A stretch of 64,000 bases of DNA from Treponema sp. (lineage in GTDB: Bacteria; Spirochaetota; Spirochaetia; Treponematales; Treponemataceae). Numbering within the stretch: the stretch's first letter is position 1; each line of letters opens with the position of its first letter. The position numbers and the translations under genes are program-made. Positions 17,240 to 25,945 of this stretch are shown in pieces. The notes beneath the pieces are model-generated. The model had not been told where the DNA came from and did not search any database. It saw only the letters and a list, made by a program, of their open reading frames with translations. The stretch lies in contig JAEDJA010000005.1 in NCBI GenBank assembly GCA_016296575.1, positions 1 to 64,000 of the forward strand, in the 5' to 3' direction.

Positions 17240-17578
17240 ATGGAACTTAAAATTCGTAAAAACGGAGATGTTTATATCATCGATGTAAACGGAGAGATGG
17301 ACCTTTACAACTCTTATAAACTCAAGGAATTGGTTATGAAGATGCTTGAAAAGAACGTAAAGAACTTCGTTATCAATCTTGAACAGGTCGATTATATTGA
17401 CTCGTCTGGAATTGGTGCATTGATCTTCATCTGCTCAACAATCAAAAAGCAGAACCTTCACCTTGCAATTTCTAACATTCATGGATCTGTAAAAAAGGTT
17501 ATTGAACTTACAAAACTTATGGGTTACTTCCCTATCGCTAACAGCGTTGAAGAAGGCCTGCTTATGGTTAAGGAGTAA
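17240..17578 (+). CDS. STAS-domain anti-sigma factor antagonist
   Basis: A 112-residue SpoIIAA/RsbV-like protein consisting of one STAS domain. The phosphorylation site is in VDYIDSSGIGALIF (Ser55/Ser56). In partner switching, its unphosphorylated form binds the RsbW-like kinase and frees that protein's target. It sits between the phosphatase gene (20 nt) and the kinase gene (3 nt), which fixes its role well. Confidence 0.92.
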   Translation: MELKIRKNGDVYIIDVNGEMDLYNSYKLKELVMKMLEKNVKNFVINLEQVDYIDSSGIGALIFICSTIKKQNLHLAISNIHGSVKKVIELTKLMGYFPIANSVEEGLLMVKE

Positions 17579-17581
17579 GAC

Positions 17582-18136
17582 ATGGAACAGGAATTCAAAG
17601 AACTTCGCTCGGATGAAAATGATCCATTGTTTGATAAAACAAACATGCTTAAAAAGGAATTTCCTTCAGACTTCCGTCAGATTCGTTATTTTACACTTCT
17701 GATTGTACAGTCTGCTCCAACAGAAATTAAAGAACTGAACCTTTTGGAACAGCAGATTTCTGAAGTAATTAAAAATGCTGTTAAGCATGGTAACCACTGT
17801 GACATCAACAAGAAAGTTACAGTTTGGTATTCTTTCAGCCCAAGTCATGCACATATTATCGTTCAGGATGAAGGTGAAGGATTTACTGATCTTGAAAAAT
17901 GGAACGAATTCAACCGTAAACGTCTTGATTGTCTCCACAAAAATGATTTTATGGAGCTTTCAAATTACGTTTCATTCCGAACAAAACAGTCGGACAGCCA
18001 GGATGGTGGTAACGCCCTTTTTGCTGCTCTTGAATACTGGAATGGTGGATTTGTTTACAACGGAAAGAGAAATGCCGTTGCAATGCTTAAAAAATATCAG
18101 CAGAAACATCACAGCGTAAACCGCGACGGTGAATAA
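17582..18136 (+). CDS. RsbW-like ATP-binding anti-sigma regulatory protein
   Basis: A 184-residue GHKL-type ATPase. The N box is in EVIKNAVKHGNHCD and the G1 box is VQDEGEGFTD. This is the serine kinase/anti-sigma partner of the STAS protein. No sigma factor follows it; a terminator does, so its target is encoded elsewhere or is not a sigma factor. The sigma-like gene at 13707 is the nearest candidate, but nothing links them directly. The N-terminal ~45 residues before the ATPase fold are an extra segment. Confidence 0.85.
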   Translation: MEQEFKELRSDENDPLFDKTNMLKKEFPSDFRQIRYFTLLIVQSAPTEIKELNLLEQQISEVIKNAVKHGNHCDINKKVTVWYSFSPSHAHIIVQDEGEGFTDLEKWNEFNRKRLDCLHKNDFMELSNYVSFRTKQSDSQDGGNALFAALEYWNGGFVYNGKRNAVAMLKKYQQKHHSVNRDGE

Positions 18137-18161
18137 TTTTTACTGATATTTATATGTGTTA

Positions 18162-18189
18162 AAAGCCTTGACCTTTTGTCAGGGCTTTT
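18162..18189 (+). terminator. Terminator of the partner-switching operon
   Basis: Stem AAAGCCTTGAC (18162-18172) and GTCAGGGCTTT (18178-18188) with a CTTTT loop and a short T stretch. Its left arm contains the -35 box of the tmRNA promoter. Confidence 0.75.
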
Positions 18190-18196
18190 GTATATT
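18168..18196 (+). promoter_or_regulatory. Predicted strong promoter of tmRNA
   Basis: TTGACC (18168-18173), 17-nt spacer, TATATT (18191-18196), each five of six consensus positions. It lies just before the tmRNA 5' end at 18207 and overlaps the preceding terminator hairpin. A short precursor leader of a few nt is expected, to be removed by RNase P. Confidence 0.7.
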
Positions 18197-18206
18197 TAAA
18201 CCACAT

Positions 18207-18578
18207 GGGGATGTCCCGGTTTCGACGGAATTGGGAACGCCTGTACTGCATGTGGGTGTGAAGGCACCCTAAGCTGACAAAACTTATAACTGCCAAACGT
18301 AAAGAAGAAGAATATTCTTCAGACGAACAGTTCGCTCTCGCTGCTTAACTGTAGCTTTAGCCGGGACTCAGATGGTGCTGTTCCTAACTGTCTGACCTCC
18401 TGTTGCCAACAGGGACTTGCTGCTTAATAGGTTTGAATATTAAGCAGGACTCTTTTCAAAATACGGTGGTGATGCTTGTTATGCTGCTACTCCCACCCGA
18501 CAATTACCTCGCATAACTAAACTTGTAGACGTGCAGGGGTTACTTTTTCGGACGCGAGTTCAATTCTCGCCATCTCCA
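18207..18578 (+). ncRNA. ssrA: Transfer-messenger RNA (tmRNA)
   Basis: A 372-nt one-piece tmRNA that rescues stalled ribosomes. The acceptor stem pairs GGGGATG (18207-18213) with CATCTCC (18571-18577), followed by a discriminator A. CCA is not encoded. The tRNA-like T arm (GCGAGTTCAATTCTCGC) and the conserved TTTCGACGG near the 5' end are clear. The tag reading frame resumes at GCC (18292) and runs 18 codons to TAA (18346-18348), giving AKRKEEEYSSDEQFALAA. The A-L-A-A end is the classic protease signal. The middle contains several pseudoknot-like pairings. Confidence 0.95.
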
Positions 18579-18581
18579 ATA

Positions 18582-18614
18582 AGACTGTCATTTTTAATGG
18601 CGGTCTTTTTTTTT
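18582..18614 (+). terminator. Terminator of tmRNA
   Basis: A 10-bp stem AGACTGTCAT / ATGGCGGTCT (two wobble pairs) with a TTTTA loop, then nine T. It begins 4 nt after the tmRNA 3' end. Confidence 0.85.
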
Positions 18615-18722
18615 ACAATTATATAAGAGAAAGTCACTATCCATAATTGTTGAACAAATCGGGGGAATGATATATTATTTTATATAGGGTTTGTCATTAA
18701 TTACTGAATGTGGAGCAATAAA

Positions 18723-18923
18723 ATGCAGAAAAAAATCTATGTTGTTGGAATGTTTGATTCTGAATCAGCTGCCAGTGTACAAAAAGCAGTTGAGGCAGTT
18801 CCAGGTGTTTCAAAAGTTGTTGCTAACGCAGATAAAGCTCAGGTTTTGGTAGACCACGAAGGTGCTGATGAAAACGCAATTAACGCAGCTATTTCTAGTT
18901 GCGGAGTTGATGTTGTAGGCTAA
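18723..18923 (+). CDS. HMA-like domain protein lacking the metal-binding CxxC
   Basis: A 66-residue single-domain protein with the beta-alpha-beta-beta-alpha-beta pattern of heavy-metal-associated (MerP/CopZ-like) domains (VVGMFDSESAASVQKAVEAVPGV). The metal-binding M-x-C-x-x-C is replaced by M-F-D-S-E-S, and the only Cys is near the C-terminus. It therefore cannot bind metal in the family's normal way. GGAG lies 8 nt before the ATG at 18723. It is followed 29 nt later by a dehydrogenase gene and may be co-transcribed with it. Function unknown. Confidence 0.7.
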   Translation: MQKKIYVVGMFDSESAASVQKAVEAVPGVSKVVANADKAQVLVDHEGADENAINAAISSCGVDVVG

Positions 18924-18952
18924 TTCAAGAGCAAGCGTGCAGGTGGTACTTT

Positions 18953-19894
18953 GTGAAAAGATTAACGGTCCTAGATGGATATGCAATGAATCCTGGAGAT
19001 TTATCTTGGGATAAATTAAGAGAATACTTTGAAGTTGAAGTTTACGACCGTACTCCTGCCGATAAGGTAATTGAACGCATAGGTGATTCCTGTGCAATTT
19101 TAGTAAATAAAGTTGCAATTACAGACGAAATCATGGCTGCTTGTCCTAACTTAAAATACATTGGTGTAAATGCCACCGGTTATAATGTAATTGACACAGA
19201 AGCAGCCCACAAAAGATCCATTACAGTCACAAATGTTCCAGCCTATTCAACAGATGCTGTTGCTCAGCATGTATTTGCTTTTATAACAAATTACACCAAT
19301 AGAGTATATGAACACAGTATTACAGTAAAAAATGGTGACTGGGTAAAATGTCCAGATTTCTGTTACTGGAATTCACCACTTATGGAATTAAGTGGAAAAA
19401 CTCTTGGTATATTTGGATATGGTTCAATTGGTAAAAAATCTGCCGAAATTGGAAAGGCTTTTGGCATGAATGTAATTGCCTGTTCTAGAACTCCAAAAGA
19501 TGGTGTTGAAAACGTTACTTTCAATCAGTTGCTGGAACAAAGTGATTTTATCACCCTTCACTCACCTCTTACACCCCAAACTAACGGCATCATCAATAAA
19601 GAAACATTGTCAAAAATGAAAAAATCAGCTGTACTTATAAATACAGCACGAGGCGGTCTTATAGTCGAAGCAGACCTTGCCAACGCACTAAATAACGGAG
19701 ATATTGCTGCCTATTGTGCAGACGTTGTTTCAGTTGAACCAATGGCAAAAGACAATCCTCTTTTAAATGCAAAAAACTGCTACATTACACCACATCTTGC
19801 ATGGGCTCCATTGGAAACCCGACAAAGATTAATGAATGTAGTTATTGAAAATATAAAAGCCTGGCTTAATGGAAAGCCTCAGAATGTAGTTTAA
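18953..19894 (+). CDS. D-2-hydroxyacid dehydrogenase (glycerate dehydrogenase-like)
   Basis: A 313-residue NAD(P)-dependent dehydrogenase reducing a 2-keto acid such as hydroxypyruvate. A GTG start follows AGGTGG by 6 nt. The Rossmann loop GYGSIG is at residues 155-160, and the catalytic Arg233 (TARGG), Glu262 and His281 are all in place. The end of the second strand reads ACSRT rather than having the Asp typical of NAD users, hinting at NADP preference. The closest named family is HprA-like glycerate dehydrogenase, but substrate assignment is uncertain. Confidence 0.85.
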   Translation: MKRLTVLDGYAMNPGDLSWDKLREYFEVEVYDRTPADKVIERIGDSCAILVNKVAITDEIMAACPNLKYIGVNATGYNVIDTEAAHKRSITVTNVPAYSTDAVAQHVFAFITNYTNRVYEHSITVKNGDWVKCPDFCYWNSPLMELSGKTLGIFGYGSIGKKSAEIGKAFGMNVIACSRTPKDGVENVTFNQLLEQSDFITLHSPLTPQTNGIINKETLSKMKKSAVLINTARGGLIVEADLANALNNGDIAAYCADVVSVEPMAKDNPLLNAKNCYITPHLAWAPLETRQRLMNVVIENIKAWLNGKPQNVV

Positions 19895-19904
19895 AAGCAT
19901 ACTT

Positions 19905-20984
19905 ATGAAAAAAACACTTCCTGCTATACTTGCCTTAGCTATTGTTTTCTTATCTTTCTCCTGTAAATCAGTAAAGTCTACTGAACCTGAAGATATTTCT
20001 GTAGATGAACTTGAAATTGAAACACTTGAATCAGAAGAGACAGAGGGAACAAAAACAGAAACGAAAACCGAGGAAACAAACACAGAGGAAACAGAAACAA
20101 AAACAGAGGATACAAAAACCGAAGAAACAGAAACAGAAGCTCCTTATATTTATACCGATGACAATCTTTCTGACCTTGTATTCACTCCTTTACAGACTGT
20201 CGATACACAGGACTACTCCAGTGAAAAAAATGATCCTGAAAATATAACTTCTTCTCCGGTAAATGATTATAAATCTTACGAAAAAACATATCTTCATGAT
20301 TTTGCAACAGCAGATTCTTACGAACTTCCAAAAGAAAAAAATGAAATAATTGACCCTGAACTTCTTGCAGATATGACTCGCCGTGATTCCAACGGTGCTA
20401 CATCCTTAATGAATGCGGTAAAAGCAGGAAACGACTGGAAAATAAAAGCGCTTTTAAACGCCGGTGCTGATGTAAATGCCAAAGATAAAGACGGTTGGAC
20501 AGCTCTTATGTACGCAGTTCGATATCAGAGTAATCTTCAGATAATTGATCTTCTTTTACAAAAAGATTCAGATGTTCGCGCTGAAAATAATTTTGGAACA
20601 ACCGCTTTGTATCTGGCAAGCTGTTATAATGAAAACCCGGAAATAATTGAAACTATTCTTAATTACTATGCACCTGCAGAAAAAGAAGTTCAGAAAGCAT
20701 TTATTTTCCTTCTGACTACACAGCAGTCTTCTGAATACACACTTCTTTCTAAAGTACGAAAATTCATCAAAGCTGGTGTTCCATTAAATGCCTATTACGA
20801 TGGAAAAACTCCTTTAATGTATGCGGCACGTTACACCACATCAACAAAGCTTTTAAAACTTATGCTGGATGAAGGAGCAAAACCTAAAGCCCGTTCAACA
20901 GAAGGCAAAACAGTTTTTGAATATGCTTCTGAAAACAAAAATCTTCCTCATGATGACATTTACTGGTCGTTAAACAAGAGATAA
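19905..20984 (+). CDS. Ankyrin-repeat lipoprotein with Thr/Glu-rich linker
   Basis: A 359-residue predicted lipoprotein: signal peptide with lipobox FLSFSC near residue 20, then a ~55-residue low-complexity linker of Glu, Thr and Lys, then ankyrin repeats from about residue 160 to the end (GATSLMNAVKAGNDWKIKALLNAGADVNAKDKDGWTALMYAV). It is presumably a periplasm-facing protein-binding scaffold. It starts 10 nt after the dehydrogenase stop and ends 1 nt before rsmD, so it is probably part of that transcript. Confidence 0.8.
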   Translation: MKKTLPAILALAIVFLSFSCKSVKSTEPEDISVDELEIETLESEETEGTKTETKTEETNTEETETKTEDTKTEETETEAPYIYTDDNLSDLVFTPLQTVDTQDYSSEKNDPENITSSPVNDYKSYEKTYLHDFATADSYELPKEKNEIIDPELLADMTRRDSNGATSLMNAVKAGNDWKIKALLNAGADVNAKDKDGWTALMYAVRYQSNLQIIDLLLQKDSDVRAENNFGTTALYLASCYNENPEIIETILNYYAPAEKEVQKAFIFLLTTQQSSEYTLLSKVRKFIKAGVPLNAYYDGKTPLMYAARYTTSTKLLKLMLDEGAKPKARSTEGKTVFEYASENKNLPHDDIYWSLNKR

Positions 20985-20985
20985 T

Positions 20986-21531
20986 ATGCGCATTACTGGT
21001 GGAAAACTCAAAGGCAGAATAATAAAGTGTCCAGACGGTGTAATTAGACCTGCAATGGATAGGATGCGAGAATCCGTTTTTTCTATTTTAGGAGATCTTG
21101 ACGGTAAATCCTGGCTGGACCTTTTTTCAGGCAGCGGTACTATTGCTATTGAAGCTGTATCTCGTGGTGCCAGTCATGTTGAATTATGTGAAAAAGATAA
21201 AATAAAAGTAAACACAGTTCTGGACAATGTTAAAGTTACCGAAAAAGAATGCGGCGTAAAGATTAAGTGCCACTTCATGCCTGTTGAATACTTTATTAAG
21301 CGATGTAAAACTCAATTTGATTATATCTTTTTTGATCCCCCATTCCCTTATAGGTTTCACGAACAGCTTATTTTGCAGGCTGATGAAAACAACATCTTGA
21401 AAGAAGACGGTACAATTCTTGTCCATCGGCCAGAAGAACATTTTATGCCTGATACAATTGGCAGATTAACAAGAACCGACCAGCGGGTTTATGGACGTTC
21501 TATTGTAGATTTCTACACCTATAAGTCTTAA
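20986..21531 (+). CDS. rsmD: 16S rRNA G966 N2-methyltransferase
   Basis: A 181-residue SAM-dependent methyltransferase that methylates G966 of 16S rRNA during 30S assembly. Visible motifs are the RsmD opening MRITGGKLKGR, SAM loop DLFSGSGTIAIEA, acidic strand VELCEKD and catalytic FDPPFPY. Length is typical. It starts 1 nt after the stop of the ankyrin lipoprotein gene, suggesting translational coupling. Confidence 0.93.
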   Translation: MRITGGKLKGRIIKCPDGVIRPAMDRMRESVFSILGDLDGKSWLDLFSGSGTIAIEAVSRGASHVELCEKDKIKVNTVLDNVKVTEKECGVKIKCHFMPVEYFIKRCKTQFDYIFFDPPFPYRFHEQLILQADENNILKEDGTILVHRPEEHFMPDTIGRLTRTDQRVYGRSIVDFYTYKS

Positions 21532-21565
21532 ATTATTAGAGATTTTTAATATTATTACATTGATT

Positions 21566-21594
21566 TTTACAGATTCTCAGTGCATAATTATAGT
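21566..21594 (+). promoter_or_regulatory. Promoter before the 21612 gene
   Basis: TTTACA (21566-21571), 17-nt spacer, TATAGT (21589-21594), giving a predicted leader of about 11 nt. Confidence 0.5.
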
Positions 21595-21611
21595 ATACTA
21601 TTGTTGAAGAT

Positions 21612-21974
21612 ATGCGAGATAAAAAAGCTGATTTAAAAGAAATGATTCTCGAAAAAGACGGGACAGATGGATTTATTAAAGTTACAGATAATCCTGTAGG
21701 CGGTCTTACATCTGAACAAAAAGCTGTATTGAACAGACGAGCAAATGTTATGTTCAACAACGGAAATATAGAAGATGCACGCAGAATCTATATCACCACA
21801 GGTTACTCTGACGGTCTTACCCGTGTTGGTGATAAATACATGGACAAAAATGAAAGTCTAAAAGCCTTAAAAGTTTATTATCTTGCCCATAATCTGAGAA
21901 AAGCAGAACCAATTTACAATGATATTGCAAAAGTTATATCTTCACTGCTAAAAGACGACCAGGAAAATATTTAA
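21612..21974 (+). CDS. Small TPR-like protein of unknown function
   Basis: A 120-residue cytoplasmic protein. Its middle (NRRANVMFNNGNIEDARRIYITTGYSDGLTRVGDKYMDK) looks like one or two helical TPR/SEL1-like hairpins. It has no signal peptide or membrane segment. The ribosome site is weak (TTGAAG before the ATG). It is followed 28 nt later by a large TPR protein, suggesting a functional pair. I do not recognise a named family. Confidence 0.6.
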   Translation: MRDKKADLKEMILEKDGTDGFIKVTDNPVGGLTSEQKAVLNRRANVMFNNGNIEDARRIYITTGYSDGLTRVGDKYMDKNESLKALKVYYLAHNLRKAEPIYNDIAKVISSLLKDDQENI

Positions 21975-22002
21975 AAATAATTACAAAATAACAGAGGAAA
22001 AA

Positions 22003-23211
22003 ATGTTCAACCGCAAGAAAAAAGAAGAACAGAATGATGAAATGGAGCTTCAGGTTACACAGCCTGATGTTTTCGATTTTCCAGCTGACATGGAAAAACC
22101 TGATACTGGCAATGATGAACTCAATGAAAAGATTTCTGAACTTTCAAAAATGGGTTATCAGTATCTTAAAGAAGGTGAAACTGAAAAGGCAAAAGATCAG
22201 TTCAGTGAAATTCTGCAGCTTGAAGAAAATAATAACTATGCGCTTGTTGGCTTAGGTGATGCTGAACGAAAATCAAACAATTTTGACGCAGCCATAACTT
22301 TCTACGAAAAATGTCTGAACTATCATCCTAGCAATAATTACGCTCTTTTTGGCCTTGCTGACTGCTATAAAGCAATGAACAAATACACAAAGGCTATTGA
22401 AATTTGGGAAAAATACCTGCGTCAGGATGACAGAAATATTACAGTTCTTACTCGTGTAGCAGATGCCTATAGAAAAATTCATATTTTTAAGCGCTCAAAA
22501 GATATTTACTTAAGAGTTCTTGAAATGGAAGATAAAAATCCTTATGCCTTAATCGGACTTGGTCATCTTCACTACGATTACAAAGAATACAAAGATGCCC
22601 TTTACTATTGGACAAAAATGTATGATTTGGACAAAGATTCATGTGACATCCGTGTTTTAACATCAATTGGAAACTGTCACAGAAAGCTTAAGACTTATAG
22701 TGATGGCGTTTTCTTCTTTGAAAAAGCACTTGAAAGAGATCCTTGTAACTTCTACGCACTCTTTGGTATGGCAGACTGTTACCGTGGAATGAACCAGCAG
22801 TTCAGATCTATTGAATACTGGCAGAAAATCCTAGAATTGGATCCAAACAACAAAGTTATTCTTACACGCATAGGTGATGCTTACCGAAACACAGGTGATT
22901 ACCAGCAGGCCGAAAAATGCTATACAGAAGCCCTGAATATTGATTTTGATGTATATGCCGCTTTGGGACTGGCACTTATCCGAAAAGGTGAAGGACGCTA
23001 TGAAGAAGCTATTGAACGCCTCCAGGACCTTATTAGAAATGACCGCAAGAACTATCGACTTTATATCGATCTTGCAGACTGCTACTGCCGAATCGGACAG
23101 AAACAGGAAGCTGTAAAACTTCTGGAAGGATATCTTACTTTCGGATTGAAAAGTCCTGCAATCCTTGATGCACTTAACAAAATAAAATTCGATAAAGCAC
23201 TTTACAGTTGA
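22003..23211 (+). CDS. Tetratricopeptide-repeat protein
   Basis: A 402-residue soluble protein. Residues ~45-390 are nine or ten tandem TPR units of about 34 residues (for example NNYALFGLADCYKAMNKYTKAIEIWEKYL), a superhelix for protein-protein binding. The first ~40 residues are acidic and lack a signal, so it is probably cytoplasmic. AGAGG precedes the ATG. Its stop overlaps the spacer just before rlmN (start 6 nt later), so the two are likely co-transcribed. Confidence 0.85.
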   Translation: MFNRKKKEEQNDEMELQVTQPDVFDFPADMEKPDTGNDELNEKISELSKMGYQYLKEGETEKAKDQFSEILQLEENNNYALVGLGDAERKSNNFDAAITFYEKCLNYHPSNNYALFGLADCYKAMNKYTKAIEIWEKYLRQDDRNITVLTRVADAYRKIHIFKRSKDIYLRVLEMEDKNPYALIGLGHLHYDYKEYKDALYYWTKMYDLDKDSCDIRVLTSIGNCHRKLKTYSDGVFFFEKALERDPCNFYALFGMADCYRGMNQQFRSIEYWQKILELDPNNKVILTRIGDAYRNTGDYQQAEKCYTEALNIDFDVYAALGLALIRKGEGRYEEAIERLQDLIRNDRKNYRLYIDLADCYCRIGQKQEAVKLLEGYLTFGLKSPAILDALNKIKFDKALYS

Positions 23212-23216
23212 TAAAA

Positions 23217-24233
23217 ATGAACAAAATAGCATTAACATCTCTTTTTCCTGAAGAAATAGCCGCAGAACTTGGATTAAAAGAAAAATTCCGTGGCAAGCAG
23301 ATTTTTAAATGGATTGCTTCAGGTGTAACTAGTTTTGACGAAATGACAAATCTGAGTCTTGCATTCCGCGAAGAACTTAAAGAAAAGGCAGTCATTTACT
23401 CATCAACTGTTTCAAATGTACTCAAAGATCCTGACGGTACAATAAAGCTTCAGATAACCCTCAGTGACGGAAACGCAGTAGAAACAGTTCTTTTAACAGA
23501 TAAAGAAGGACGTAAAACTGCCTGCGTATCATGTCAGGCTGGTTGTGCCATGAAGTGTGCATTCTGTATGACAGGAACACTTGGCCTTTCAAGAAATCTA
23601 ACAGCCGGTGAAATCGTTGAAGAATTCTTAGAACTGGAAAAAGAAGCGGGAAAACTGGACAATATCGTTTTTATGGGGATGGGTGAACCACTGCAAAATC
23701 TTGATTCAATTAGAAAAGCAATTGCAGTTTTAACACATAAAGATGGACGAAATCTCTCAGGAAGACGCATTACACTTTCAACCTGTGGTTTGATTAAAGG
23801 TATTTACGATCTTGCAGATAACGGTCCTGATATAAGACTTGCAGTTTCTCTTACAACAGCCGATGAAGCTCTTAGAGAGGAGTTGATGCCTGTAACAAAA
23901 GGTAATCCACTTTCAGAACTCAAAAAGGCCATTGATTATTTTGCTAAAAAAAGCGGAAAACGTGTTACCCTTGAAGCAGCCCTTCTCTCAGGTGTAAACA
24001 CAACTGACGAAAGTGCAAGCAACCTGATTAATTTCACACGGGGAATTGATGTTCATGTAAACCTGATTCCTTGGAATCCAGTCCCAACATTACCATTTAC
24101 AGAACCAACAAGTGCGGAAGTAAAGCACTTTATAAATGTACTTGAAAACAACGGTGTAAATGTAACTCTTCGTACTAAACGGGGAAGAAAGATTGGTGGT
24201 GCTTGTGGTCAGCTTGGCAAAACCACCAGATAG
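23217..24233 (+). CDS. rlmN: Dual-specificity rRNA/tRNA A2503/A37 methyltransferase
   Basis: A radical-SAM methyltransferase of 338 residues that makes 2-methyladenosine at 23S A2503 and in some tRNAs. The cluster motif C-x3-C-x2-C is in GCAMKCAFCMTG, the SAM-binding GMGEPLQN is present, and the catalytic Cys sits in the C-terminal GGACGQLG. I start it at the ATG at 23217; a TTG at 23208 would overlap the preceding stop. Confidence 0.95.
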   Translation: MNKIALTSLFPEEIAAELGLKEKFRGKQIFKWIASGVTSFDEMTNLSLAFREELKEKAVIYSSTVSNVLKDPDGTIKLQITLSDGNAVETVLLTDKEGRKTACVSCQAGCAMKCAFCMTGTLGLSRNLTAGEIVEEFLELEKEAGKLDNIVFMGMGEPLQNLDSIRKAIAVLTHKDGRNLSGRRITLSTCGLIKGIYDLADNGPDIRLAVSLTTADEALREELMPVTKGNPLSELKKAIDYFAKKSGKRVTLEAALLSGVNTTDESASNLINFTRGIDVHVNLIPWNPVPTLPFTEPTSAEVKHFINVLENNGVNVTLRTKRGRKIGGACGQLGKTTR

Positions 24234-24265
24234 CAATCCTTTGATTTGTTCCCGTAAGAAATAAA

Positions 24266-25057
24266 TTAGACGTGTCTTCGTATACCGTCAAAATTAATCT
24301 TATACAAAAACAGACCGGTACTTGGAGCGGTAACACCTGCCTGGGTCCGGTCTTTTGCTTCAAGAATCTTTTTCATTGCATCAGGTGAAGCATTGTTTTT
24401 GTCCAGATTTATTAATGTGCCGGTGATTGTTCGCACCATCTTCCAGAGAAAAGCATTTGCCTCAATTTCAAAAACCAGAAGCTGGCGGCCAAACAGATCC
24501 TTTTCCATAAAGAAATAAGCATTATCCAGATAACGGCAGGTAGAAAGACTTTGATCACCACTTGCAGCAAAGCTTTGGCAATCAAGTTCTCCACGGAGAC
24601 AAGAAGCCAGTTCATTAAGACGCTGGAGATTTGGTGTGTAATTTTTTACATGCCAGACATAACGGCTCTGATTGGCACTACAGCTGTTTCCAAACGAAAT
24701 AAAGTATCGATAACTTCTTGAAGTGGCATTAAAACGTGCATTAAAAGCTTCACTTACCTCTTTTACATCCATAATACGAATGTCTTCTGGCAGGAAAGCA
24801 TTAAGAGCACGCTGATAATTTAAAACGGGCATAGAATCAATAGGTGAAAAAAAGTTTGCAGCCTGACCTAAAGCATGAACACCACTGTCAGTACGGCCTG
24901 AACCATAGAGTGTAGTTTTCTGTTTGTGTATTTTTTCAAGTGCGGTTTCTATTTCACCTTGGACTGTGCGTGTAACTTCACCGTTATCGTGATCCTGACG
25001 CTGCCATCCACAGAAATCTGTACCATCGTATGAAATCGTAAGAAGAATATTCCGCAT
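24266..25057 (-). CDS. truA: tRNA pseudouridine synthase A
   Basis: A 263-residue enzyme converting U38-40 of tRNA anticodon stems to pseudouridine. The catalytic Asp57 is in GSGRTDSGVHA, and SYDGTDFCGWQRQ at the N-terminus is standard. Its ATG overlaps the preceding stop by one base (TAATG), so it is translationally coupled as the last gene of the thrA-cdaA-cdaR-acpS-DUF2225-truA run. Confidence 0.95.
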   Translation of the reverse strand: MRNILLTISYDGTDFCGWQRQDHDNGEVTRTVQGEIETALEKIHKQKTTLYGSGRTDSGVHALGQAANFFSPIDSMPVLNYQRALNAFLPEDIRIMDVKEVSEAFNARFNATSRSYRYFISFGNSCSANQSRYVWHVKNYTPNLQRLNELASCLRGELDCQSFAASGDQSLSTCRYLDNAYFFMEKDLFGRQLLVFEIEANAFLWKMVRTITGTLINLDKNNASPDAMKKILEAKDRTQAGVTAPSTGLFLYKINFDGIRRHV

Positions 25058-25917
25058 TATAAATCTTCGTCTTTTACTTCTTTTGAAAGCAGATCATAAA
25101 GATCTCGGGCATGTTCAAGGAGTGGACCTGGTTTATTTTTTGAAGATTTACCAAGACCAAAAATACGGGCAATGGCAGTTTTTGATTCACTTAATTTTTT
25201 AAGACGGAGCTGTACATCATCCTGCTGACCGTATTTATATTCCAGAAGACCGCAAAGATAAATTACTCCATCCCAACCATAGTTTTTATCCATATCCGGA
25301 CCCATATTAGCAAGGGCAGATGATTTTTCCTTTCGCTGAGTTTCATTAACAACAGCCTGCTGATAAAAATAAAGTGCCTTTCTGTAAAAAACCTGGGAAA
25401 TATAATCATAGTTATGATCGGCACAACGCTGATTCAATTCATCACAAAGCCAGGCAAGACGAAGTGAAAGTATTCCCTGTTTTAAAGTAGGAATCATTTC
25501 GGCATTTACATCATTATAAGTAAGAAGTGCCAGATAATACATGGCAGCACCGTCAAACAAGCTTCTTTCATGTTTAAGATTAAAATATGGGAAAATTTCG
25601 TTTACCGCGCACTGACGTTTTTCCATATGATCATAGATTCTGTCAGCAATTCCTTTGTCCTTAAGTTCTTTAAAATCGTTCCAGAAAAAAGCACAGTAAC
25701 AGTTTGGACATGCACCAATTTCATAAATCAGAGGATATACACGGCCGAATTTTTTAGAAGGTTCATAATTTCGGTGAAGCTCCTGGGTAAGAGAACCGGC
25801 AATCATACGACCGTTACCACTAAGCATTACCTCACGCTGAAAGGCCTTGTTGCACACAGGACAAATCATTTTATCTTTTGACCAGTATGAAATGGATGGT
25901 TTAGATTTTTCTGCCAT
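25057..25917 (-). CDS. DUF2225-family protein
   Basis: A 286-residue protein with two zinc-ribbon-like Cys pairs: CPVCNKAF near residue 19 and GACPNC near residue 69. The rest is mostly helical and TPR-like. This matches DUF2225, found in spirochaetes and Firmicutes, whose function is unknown. It has no signal peptide. Its stop overlaps the truA start, and it lies 28 nt after acpS. Confidence 0.75.
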   Translation of the reverse strand: MAEKSKPSISYWSKDKMICPVCNKAFQREVMLSGNGRMIAGSLTQELHRNYEPSKKFGRVYPLIYEIGACPNCYCAFFWNDFKELKDKGIADRIYDHMEKRQCAVNEIFPYFNLKHERSLFDGAAMYYLALLTYNDVNAEMIPTLKQGILSLRLAWLCDELNQRCADHNYDYISQVFYRKALYFYQQAVVNETQRKEKSSALANMGPDMDKNYGWDGVIYLCGLLEYKYGQQDDVQLRLKKLSESKTAIARIFGLGKSSKNKPGPLLEHARDLYDLLSKEVKDEDL

Positions 25918-25945
25918 ATCTCCTCCGGGAATTCCCTAAATAATT

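Noticed and set aside
18137..18206. tRNA gene in the gap before tmRNA, and in other gaps
   Set aside because: I looked for cloverleaf arms and TTCRANTC T-loops in every gap; only the tmRNA has one.
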